From Caldithrix sp964598255 (GTDB taxonomy: Bacteria; Calditrichota; Calditrichia; Calditrichales; Calditrichaceae), in NCBI GenBank assembly GCA_964598255.1, contig CAZRBA010000071.1, positions 1 through 64,000 of the forward strand: a stretch of DNA of 64,000 bases, written 5' to 3'. This document shows, piece after piece, positions 36,726 through 42,870 of this stretch (the first letter of the stretch is position 1; each line of letters begins with the position of its first letter). The translations under genes and the position numbers were made by a program. A model generated the notes under the pieces. That model did not search any database. It was not told where the DNA came from and saw only the letters and a program-made list of their open reading frames with translations.

Positions 36726-37313
36726 ATGCGCAAAAGCCTTTCCTATATTTCCATGTCGGCGATTATTCTCGGAACGTTGCTACTGGATCAGATAACAAAA
36801 TACATCATTAAAACCAATATGCATCTGGGCGAGTCGATACCCGTTTTGGGTAATTTTTTTCGTATTACGTATGTGGAAAATCCCGGAATGGCCTTCGGAG
36901 TTCGCATTCAAAACGGGACGTTGTTTTCTGCGCTTTCCGTTTTTGCGGCCATCTTGGTTTTTTACTATTTAATCCGCTTACGCAAAGGTGGATGGGTATT
37001 GCAAACCGCCTTGAGCTTGATTGCGGCCGGAGCTATCGGTAATTTGATGGATCGTTTTTTGTACGGAAAGGTTGTGGATTTTTTGGATTTCGAGTTTTTT
37101 GATATTTCAATTCCCGCATTTAACCTGCTGGGAGTGCATTTTAACGGTTACAGCATGACACGCTGGCCTGTTTTTAACGTGGCCGATTCTGCCGTGACCA
37201 TAGGTATGTTGTTTTTGATTGCTTATATTGCTTTTATTGGAGATCCGCTAAAAAATTTGACGTACGGATCGTCCGCAAATGAAAATAGTCCCTCCGAAAA
37301 ATCGGAGGCTTAA
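36726..37313 (+). CDS. lspA: Lipoprotein signal peptidase II
   Basis: 195 residues from ATG 36726. Cleaves the signal peptide from diacylglyceryl-prolipoproteins; the window encodes several lipoproteins. Four membrane helices, with the family motifs 'VENPGMAFG', 'GAIGNLMDR' (catalytic Asp in the first) and 'FNVADSAVTIG' (second catalytic Asp). The loop between the third and fourth helix is ~20 residues longer than E. coli's. The C-terminus is hydrophilic and Ser-rich. Confidence 0.96.
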   Translation: MRKSLSYISMSAIILGTLLLDQITKYIIKTNMHLGESIPVLGNFFRITYVENPGMAFGVRIQNGTLFSALSVFAAILVFYYLIRLRKGGWVLQTALSLIAAGAIGNLMDRFLYGKVVDFLDFEFFDISIPAFNLLGVHFNGYSMTRWPVFNVADSAVTIGMLFLIAYIAFIGDPLKNLTYGSSANENSPSEKSEA

Positions 37314-37364
37314 AAAGGAAATCCTGCTTCGAATCCGTTCGGTCTAAAATGGGTTTTTCGGAGG
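37291..37364 (+). promoter_or_regulatory. Competing hairpins between lspA and rluD
   Basis: CCTCCGA (37291-37297) can pair with TCGGAGG (37302-37308) in a short loop; the longer CCTCCGAAAAA (37291-37301) can instead pair with TTTTTCGGAGG (37354-37364). The two are mutually exclusive. This resembles an attenuator-style layout in the lspA end and rluD leader, but it may be chance. Confidence 0.3.
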
Positions 37365-37418
37365 ATTGTAAGAAAAACAAGATTTAATTTGTAGGTAAGA
37401 TAGAGGGCTAATTAATTT

Positions 37419-38408
37419 TTGACGGAATATTCGCAAGACGAAAAACAAATTTTAACAATCTCAAAAAATGATATTGGCATCCGTCTGGATGTTTTTCTTT
37501 CCGCACAGTTTCCCGATTATACACGCTCCTATTTTAATAAATTAATAAAGAACGGCTTGGTACGTGTTAACAACCATAAAAGCAAAAGCGGCTATCTACT
37601 GCGTTTGGGAGATCGGGTGAGCGTTACGTATGTTTCGACGGAAATTGACATGGAACCCGCCGATATTCCCATTGATATTATTTACGAAGACCAAGATATT
37701 ATTGTGGTCAACAAGCCCGTGGGTATGGTTGTGCATCCGGGGAAGGGAAACGAAACCAATACGCTGGTAAACGCCCTGTTGAATTATACGAACGATTTGG
37801 CCGATACCGGCAGTTATTTTCGTCCCGGAATCGTACACAGATTGGATAAAGATACATCGGGCTTGCTGGTTGTTGCCAAGAACGAAAAAGCGCTTTGGCG
37901 TTTACGCAAACAGTTCGATAGCAAACAAATTCATCGCATTTATTGGGCATTGGTTTGGGGCGATATTAACGATGAACAGGGAACCGTACACGAACCGATC
38001 GCTCGCAGCCGTAAAAATCCCATTAAATTTGTAGTGGATGCCCGCGGCAAGGATGCGGTTACCCATTACAAAGTTTTACGGCGTTTTGAGTACATTACTT
38101 TGCTTGAATTCCGGTTGGAAACCGGCCGCACCCACCAAATACGCGTTCATGCCAATTATTTAAAGCATCCGGTTGTTGGCGACCAATTGTACAACGGGCG
38201 CGAAAATCAGCTTTTACGCTTACCGGAGAATTTGCGTAAACGCGGTGCGCATTTGCTGAAAATGATGAAACGTCAAGCTTTGCATGCCAAAGAATTGACT
38301 TTTATCCATCCCGTTCGTGGCGAACGTTTGCGTTTTGAAGCGCCTTTGCCGCAGGATATGCAAGAAGTAATGGAAAAATTACCGGATCTTTTTTTGCTTG
38401 AGCGATAA
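37419..38408 (+). CDS. rluD: Ribosomal large-subunit pseudouridine synthase
   Basis: 329 residues. TTG start (37419) is the only plausible one before the S4 domain; GAGGG lies 11 bases upstream. S4 RNA-binding domain (~18-80: 'IRLDVFLSAQFPDYTRSYFNKLIK'), then RluA-type catalytic domain with 'GIVHRLDKDTSGLLVVAKN' (catalytic Asp143) and 'LLEFRLETGRTHQIRVH'. RluD makes the pseudouridines of helix 69 in 23S rRNA; RluA/RluC subfamily cannot be excluded. Confidence 0.95.
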   Translation: MTEYSQDEKQILTISKNDIGIRLDVFLSAQFPDYTRSYFNKLIKNGLVRVNNHKSKSGYLLRLGDRVSVTYVSTEIDMEPADIPIDIIYEDQDIIVVNKPVGMVVHPGKGNETNTLVNALLNYTNDLADTGSYFRPGIVHRLDKDTSGLLVVAKNEKALWRLRKQFDSKQIHRIYWALVWGDINDEQGTVHEPIARSRKNPIKFVVDARGKDAVTHYKVLRRFEYITLLEFRLETGRTHQIRVHANYLKHPVVGDQLYNGRENQLLRLPENLRKRGAHLLKMMKRQALHAKELTFIHPVRGERLRFEAPLPQDMQEVMEKLPDLFLLER

Positions 38409-38426
38409 AAACCGACGGAGCAAAAA

Positions 38427-39923
38427 GTGCATACGCGAGTGTATTATTGGATCGGAATTTTATTTTATTCTTTTGCGGTTATCGGGATTGGCTTTTATGT
38501 TTGGTTACGCGATAAAAAGCAGGGCAAAGAACAGGATAATACCGCCTATTGGGAAGCAAGTCGCAATCTTTCGTCCTGGTCGGTAGGGCTCTCCATTTCT
38601 GCCAGTATGATGTCGGTTAGCTGGTCCAGCGTGTACGGAGTGCAGCTTTTTTATTGGTACGGTTTGGGTGGCGGATGGTTGCTAATTGTGCCGTGGTTGT
38701 TGACCATGGCCGGATTTTTTGTTTTGGCGCCCTTATTCCGGAAATTCAAGGTATTTTCCCAACCACAGTTATTGGAAAAACGATTCGGTACGCGAACTCG
38801 TCAATTGCTGGCTCCTACATTAATTTTGGTTTTTACCATTTGGGCCGGCGCCGAAATTTTTGCGGCAGGAACGTTAATTGCACCGTTTTTGGGTATTTCG
38901 GTCCCGCAAGCACTTTTTCTGATAGCCTTAATTGTGGCCATTTATAGCTACAGCGGTGGTTTTGAAGCCGTTGTTTCCACGGATAAAATTCAATTTGTAT
39001 TGGTTGCCATTTTTATTACGGCCATTGCGTTTTTGGGAGTAACTGCTTTGCCGCCCGAAGCTTCGCTATTTAATACGCCACTACCACCCAAAACCCAACA
39101 AATGCCGCTTTTACTTTCCCCTGGATGGGCCTTGATTTTACTGACGTTTATTGCCTATATGCCCGGTTGGATCGTGGAAACGGATGTCTGGATTCGTTTA
39201 CAGGCTGCGCGTTCGGATGGTGAAGCGCGTAAGGGTATTTTAATTGCCGGGGTAAATTCGGCTTTATTTGTTGGTTTGTTGCCCTTTCTTATCGGTGCTT
39301 CGGCTTTGATTTTATTTCCGCCGGTTCACGGTCGGGCCCCGGCCGAAATTCAGGATGGAGCGTTGATTTTTACCGTGATGATGCAAAAATATGCGCCATT
39401 GTGGTTGAATTTAGCCTTGTCCGTCGGTTTGATTGCCGCGGCCATGTCGACCATAGATACTTGCGGCAATGTGGTCGCTTTATCGTTTTCGCATGATTTG
39501 ATGGAACCAATGCTTGCTAAACGCTGGTCAAAAAAAAGGTTGAATTTGTTCGCGCGTATTTCATCGGTCGGCGCTATTTTGGCCGCTTTTGTCTACGCTC
39601 TGTTTACCGAAAGTTTGTGGGATATTTTTTATCTTTCATCAGGATTGTTAACTACTACCGTTTTCATTCCAGTAATCAGCAGTTTTTTTAAATCGACCCG
39701 TAAACACGAAGTTAATCTTTCCATTATTTTGGGCTTTTGGGGCACAATCGTATTCTATTTTTTGGAGTCGCGCGGAGTTTTACACGGTATTGAACCCGCA
39801 TTTGTCGCGCAAACCGGTTTGGGGTATATTTTGTGGGGATTTGTCCTTGCTGCCGCGGGATTCGGATTGGGTAAAATATTCGGGCGTGGGGGGGGGGGAA
39901 AAGTTGAATGGTTGATTGGTTGA
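38427..39923 (+). CDS. Sodium:solute symporter family transporter
   Basis: 498 residues, starting GTG at 38427 (CGGAG upstream). About 13 membrane helices. SSS signature regions: 'SASMMSVSWSSVYGVQLFYWYG', 'VYSYSGGFEAVVSTDKIQFV'-type helix 5-6 segment, and 'GLIAAAMSTIDTCGNVVALSFSHD' (the Ser/Thr sodium site). Imports a solute (proline-, pantothenate- or sugar-like) with Na+. The last ~12 residues (GGGG then KVEWLIG) come from a G11 tract and from the start of the family-A repeat, so the natural C-terminus has probably been replaced. Confidence 0.9.
   Translation: MHTRVYYWIGILFYSFAVIGIGFYVWLRDKKQGKEQDNTAYWEASRNLSSWSVGLSISASMMSVSWSSVYGVQLFYWYGLGGGWLLIVPWLLTMAGFFVLAPLFRKFKVFSQPQLLEKRFGTRTRQLLAPTLILVFTIWAGAEIFAAGTLIAPFLGISVPQALFLIALIVAIYSYSGGFEAVVSTDKIQFVLVAIFITAIAFLGVTALPPEASLFNTPLPPKTQQMPLLLSPGWALILLTFIAYMPGWIVETDVWIRLQAARSDGEARKGILIAGVNSALFVGLLPFLIGASALILFPPVHGRAPAEIQDGALIFTVMMQKYAPLWLNLALSVGLIAAAMSTIDTCGNVVALSFSHDLMEPMLAKRWSKKRLNLFARISSVGAILAAFVYALFTESLWDIFYLSSGLLTTTVFIPVISSFFKSTRKHEVNLSIILGFWGTIVFYFLESRGVLHGIEPAFVAQTGLGYILWGFVLAAAGFGLGKIFGRGGGGKVEWLIG
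39888..39898 (+). repeat. G11 homopolymer at symporter 3' end
   Basis: Eleven consecutive G at the junction between unique symporter coding sequence and the family-A repeat. A one-base change in length alters the reading frame of the last codons. It is out of keeping with an A/T-rich genome. Confidence 0.85.
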
Positions 39924-40080
39924 ATTGTTGAATGGTTATTCGTTATTCGGTGCTTCTTCGGTGTGGTTTGGTGGTTGCATTAAGTTAAGGGTTAAGGGTG
40001 TAAGGGTTATCAGTGCCGATCTGTGTGGATCGGTGGCTGGGAAAGTTGAATAGTTGATTGGTTGAATTGTTGAATGGTGT
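39899..40080 (+). repeat. Family-A repeat units 1 and 2 of compound array
   Basis: Words GTTGAATGGTTGATTGG, TTATTCGGTGCTTCTTCGGTGTGG, TTAAGGGTTAAGGGTGTAAGG and ATCAGTGCCGATCTGTGTGG, closely matching the array at 8.45-8.79 kb. Non-coding. Confidence 0.88.
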
Positions 40081-40153
40081 ATTTGTGCCCAGGGCTTCCC
40101 TTGGGTATTATTCAGGGTAGCGCGGTAATTTGTTGCAATGTTTACCCCCCGTT

Positions 40154-40177
40154 GCCCCCCTCAAAGGGGGGCTTTTT
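40154..40177 (+). terminator. Terminator-like C6/G6 hairpin in B unit 1
   Basis: GCCCCCC, loop TCAAA, GGGGGGC, then five T. Could stop transcription from the symporter, 230 bases upstream. Confidence 0.55.
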
Positions 40178-40207
40178 GTTGTGTGGTAGTTTGCGGCCCT
40201 GGGGGAA

Positions 40208-40256
40208 GCCGGTTGCCGAGTGGTCCCGATTCATCGGGATGTATCGAGATACCGGC
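40208..40256. repeat. 49-bp imperfect palindrome, orientation 1
   Basis: Bounded by GCCGGT...ACCGGC; the core CCCGATTCATCGGG is nearly self-complementary. Compare the copy at 40704-40752, which is the same segment in the opposite orientation while its flanks keep the same orientation. Confidence 0.85.
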
Positions 40257-40331
40257 GGCCTTTTCCCCCTTATCCTTTTTCTTTTTTCATTTTTCCTTTT
40301 TCATTCTCTCTGCGTGGATCAGTGGCTGGGA

Positions 40332-40500
40332 AAGTTGAATGGTTGATTGGTTGAATTGTTGAATGGTTATTCGTTATTCGGTGGTTTTTCGGTGTGGTTC
40401 GGTGGTTGCATTAAGTTAATGGTTAAGGGTATAAGGGTTATCAGTGCCGATCTGTGTGGATCGGTAGCTGGGAAAGTTGAATAGTTGATTGGTTGAATGG
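40332..40500 (+). repeat. Family-A repeat units 3 and 4
   Basis: Starts AAGTTGAATGGTTGATTGG, 431 bases after unit 1; then GGTGTGGTTCGGTGG, TTAATGGTTAAGGGTATAAGG and ATCAGTGCCGATCTGTGTGG, then a short copy ending near 40500. Confidence 0.85.
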
Positions 40501-40507
40501 TTTAGGG

Positions 40508-40592
40508 TACAGCCTCATTCTGTGCGCAGATCACGCGGATTGGCGCAGATTCTTTTCTACGAATATCTGCGGAATCTGCGAGAGACCGATTG
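40508..40592 (+). repeat. CGCAGATT-type inserted segment (family C)
   Basis: Several CGCAGATT/AATCTGCG words (for example GCGCAGAT at 40544 region and AATCTGCG at 40572 region) form an inverted repeat. It is absent from the first A-B module and interrupts the second, so it entered later. Similar CGCAGATT/AATCTGCG non-coding repeats occur in other bacteria; I state this from memory. Confidence 0.65.
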
Positions 40593-40624
40593 CTCGAATT
40601 GTTAATCGGGATTTTTTGCTGGTT

Positions 40625-40810
40625 TGTTGCAATGTTTACCCCCCGTTGCCCCCCTCAAAGGGGGGCCTTTTGCGTGTGGCGGTTTGCGGCCCTGCGGGGA
40701 AAAGCCGGTGCCTCGATACATCCCGATGAATCGGGACTACTCGGCAACCGGCGGTTTTTCCCCTTTTTCTTTTTTCATTTTTCCTTTTTCATTCTCTCTG
40801 CGTGGATCAG
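40625..40810 (+). repeat. Family-B repeat unit 2
   Basis: Same order as unit 1: TGTTGCAATG, the C6/G6 hairpin (40648-40666), the 49-bp palindrome (reversed), and the C/T-rich end. Differs from unit 1 by short changes and by inversion of the palindrome. Confidence 0.88.
40704..40752. repeat. 49-bp imperfect palindrome, orientation 2
   Basis: The reverse complement of the 40208-40256 copy matches this segment at nearly every base (differences near the TATCTC/TGCCTC and ACCAC/ACTAC positions), while both flanks are direct copies. Confidence 0.85.
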
Positions 40811-40857
40811 TGGCTGGGAAAGTTGAATGGTTGATTGGTTTAATTGTTAAATGGTGT
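40811..40857 (+). repeat. Family-A repeat unit 5 (truncated)
   Basis: TGGCTGGGAAAGTTGAATGG and the following GTTGATTGG words, then the repeat ends in ATGGTG. The next ~100 bases to 40956 show no gene or repeat. Confidence 0.75.
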
Positions 40858-40956
40858 ATTAGGAGGCTAGGCAAATTGCCGATATTCTGTCACTACAGAA
40901 CCAAACGATTGTATTTCATTTAACAGAAACGTTTTTAAATAATTTTCTTGCAAATG

Positions 40957-41556
40957 CTATTCGCGAATTAGTAAATAAAGAAATGCGCTCAATGATGCAA
41001 CGGATATTCCAAGCATGGCATTGGAAACAGTATCAAAGGTTTGGGTACGATTGTAATAATCGCGTATTTTATTCAGGTCGGAACTACTACGGTAATCGCG
41101 ATAGTAATCGTCGGCTCGACGTTTTAAATAAAACGAAGCCCAATTGCTTAAAACGGTTAGTGCAGCCAGACCCGGTTTTAGTAAGTGCTTAAGTTGGGGA
41201 TTGTGGCGTCCGTGTCGGGCCAGAGAAACAGACGTAAAATGCAAATCCGGTTTAAAACGAGGCCGGAAGGATTTTAAGAAAAGCGTATCGGTTGCGCGGA
41301 TTGTTACCGTTGTATCGATCGCCCAGTTATTCCAAAGACGATCGTTTAAAAAAATTAATTTTAAACGCTGGTTCCCTGCAGGAAGAGCTAAAACGGATTG
41401 TGAAGGTTGTTTTTTGCTATTAAATAATACGTTCCTTTTGCTAATAACCACCATTCCCGAATTCGGAAGCGAAAGATATCCTATGGGCCTTTGCTGAGCC
41501 CTTAATAACGAAGTCCAGTAAAAAAGCAAGATTCCGGCAAACAATAATCGTTTCAT
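40957..41556 (-). CDS. Small exported protein of unknown family
   Basis: 199 residues, signal peptide 1-20 ending LLRAQQ. The mature part begins with an Ig-like/PEGA-type beta region (~21-95: 'PNSGMVVISKRNVLFN', 'ALPAGNQRLKLIFL'), then a hydrophilic linker, a hydrophobic stretch near 'PGLAALTVLSNWASFYL', a Tyr/Arg-rich segment and a C-terminal hydrophobic helix (~180-197). The ATG overlaps the upstream PQQ-lipoprotein stop by four bases. This PEGA-DUF5683-like arrangement suggests an envelope component; I cannot name it. Confidence 0.75.
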   Translation of the reverse strand: MKRLLFAGILLFYWTSLLRAQQRPIGYLSLPNSGMVVISKRNVLFNSKKQPSQSVLALPAGNQRLKLIFLNDRLWNNWAIDTTVTIRATDTLFLKSFRPRFKPDLHFTSVSLARHGRHNPQLKHLLKPGLAALTVLSNWASFYLKRRADDYYRDYRSSSDLNKIRDYYNRTQTFDTVSNAMLGISVASLSAFLYLLIRE

Positions 41557-42842
41557 TTGTTCTCAGCTCCCGTGCTTTGCCATTTTTCCAAATGATCGTA
41601 TTCCACCGATAGATACAGAGTATGCGCATTGCCAGGCAGAACAACATCGGCGCGATGCTTTAGGTGTTTTTTTTGCACGATTTTTCCGGATGTTTTTTGT
41701 AGCAAATAAAGATATTTTTGTGCGGTAGTAATCAGCAAAAGGTTATGCGTAACAATTACCGGTTGCATAGGCACTCCGATAAGTTCTTTCGCCCAAATTT
41801 GTTTTAGCTCGGGCGTAAAGCAATACACATATCCTTTGCTGTCCATTAGATAAATTCGTTCGCCATCGGTAGAGCAGGGCTTGTAAATAGGTGCGTTGCC
41901 GGTGGCGGCTTTGCGGCGAATTGTACCGTCGGAAAGGCGCAAAGCCCAAATAACGCCGCGAATATCCGGCAGGTAAACATTGCCGCGTAAAATCATGGGT
42001 GGAGCAAAAAAGTGATGCTCTATTTTTTGCTTCCAAAGGATGTTGCCGCGCAAGGCATCAAGGGCCATAAGCAAACCGTCGGGTGTACAAGCTACCAGTG
42101 TGTCACCGTGCATGGCCAAATTGGCGTTAATAGACATTCCGCTGTCAAAAAGCCAAAGTTGTTTGCCGGAAAGGGAGTTTAGGGCTATTATTTTTCCCTT
42201 TAAAGTAGCGTGGAACACCGTTTTTTCCGCAATTAATGGGCTGCTGCGCGAAAACAATCCCTTCTTTTTCCACAGAATTTTGTGTAATAGCAAGTCATAG
42301 GCCTGCAAGCCATATTTTCCTTTTTCGCTGGCGATAAAAACCAAAGGGCGATAAAAAGCCGGTGGAGCGGTAATGCCGCGCGCCAATCGTATGCGATGTA
42401 CCCGATTTAATTCGATACGATTGATCGTAAGTAAGTATCCGTTAAAAGTGGAAACAAGTAAATTCTCGCGAAGTGGGTAAAAAAAGCCGTTGCTTACCCC
42501 GTTTATGTTTTTGCTTTTTTGTTTTTCAAATGGCGGTCGGAGAACCGTATTGTTAAAATACCAACGTTGGTTATTAAAACCATCGGTTAAGGTGCGCGGA
42601 AGTTCGGAAAGGTCGTTTGCTGTAACGGACGGGTTTTGGCAACCGGTGAACATCCCGACAAAAAGCACGGGAAGCACAATTCGGGCCAAAAAGCCGCGAA
42701 ATAACGAGGCCCGTACAAACCGCGAAACTGCGCGTATTGTTTCTGCCCGTTCTCGATCGGGCGGGCACGATTGAAATCGTATATTAAAAAGAAAAATCTT
42801 GAACAAAGAGTATTGGCTGGTAAAAAACGGTAATTTTATCAT
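41553..42842 (-). CDS. PQQ-like beta-propeller lipoprotein
   Basis: 429 residues from the ATG at 42842 (a TTG 15 codons earlier overlaps the upstream gene). Residues to about 67 hold a hydrophobic run ending in lipobox 'MFTGC'; this is long for a signal peptide, and a shorter start was not found. The mature domain has ~8 propeller blades with 'GKQLWLFDSG', 'GNILWKQKIEH' and 'LYLLQKTSGKIVQKKH' (the A-x-D-x-x-T-G-x-x-x-W pattern), as in BamB. BamB assists outer-membrane barrel assembly. It follows a barrel-fused protein by 28 bases, in keeping with that role, but the actual partner is unknown. Confidence 0.85.
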   Translation of the reverse strand: MIKLPFFTSQYSLFKIFLFNIRFQSCPPDRERAETIRAVSRFVRASLFRGFLARIVLPVLFVGMFTGCQNPSVTANDLSELPRTLTDGFNNQRWYFNNTVLRPPFEKQKSKNINGVSNGFFYPLRENLLVSTFNGYLLTINRIELNRVHRIRLARGITAPPAFYRPLVFIASEKGKYGLQAYDLLLHKILWKKKGLFSRSSPLIAEKTVFHATLKGKIIALNSLSGKQLWLFDSGMSINANLAMHGDTLVACTPDGLLMALDALRGNILWKQKIEHHFFAPPMILRGNVYLPDIRGVIWALRLSDGTIRRKAATGNAPIYKPCSTDGERIYLMDSKGYVYCFTPELKQIWAKELIGVPMQPVIVTHNLLLITTAQKYLYLLQKTSGKIVQKKHLKHRADVVLPGNAHTLYLSVEYDHLEKWQSTGAENK

Positions 42843-42870
42843 AGTCTCGTGCCTGACCTTTGTTTGAATT

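Larger units (their letters stand above)
40131..40320 (+). repeat. Family-B repeat unit 1 (with C6/G6 hairpin and palindrome)
   Basis: Starts TGTTGCAATGTTTACCCCCC. Includes the hairpin at 40154-40172 followed by T5 (terminator-like) and the 49-bp imperfect palindrome at 40208-40256, then a CTTTTTC-rich pyrimidine stretch and a C/T end (CATTCTCTCTGCGTGGATC). Repeats with offset 494 at 40625. Confidence 0.88.

Noticed and set aside
39899..40857. Possible CRISPR-like array
   Set aside because: Units are long and unequal, share internal modules, and have no regular unique spacers; no cas genes are present.
40074..40923. Several overlapping open frames in the compound repeat
   Set aside because: They differ between copies only as the repeat does, are Cys/Pro-rich low-complexity, and lack family resemblance; treated as non-coding.
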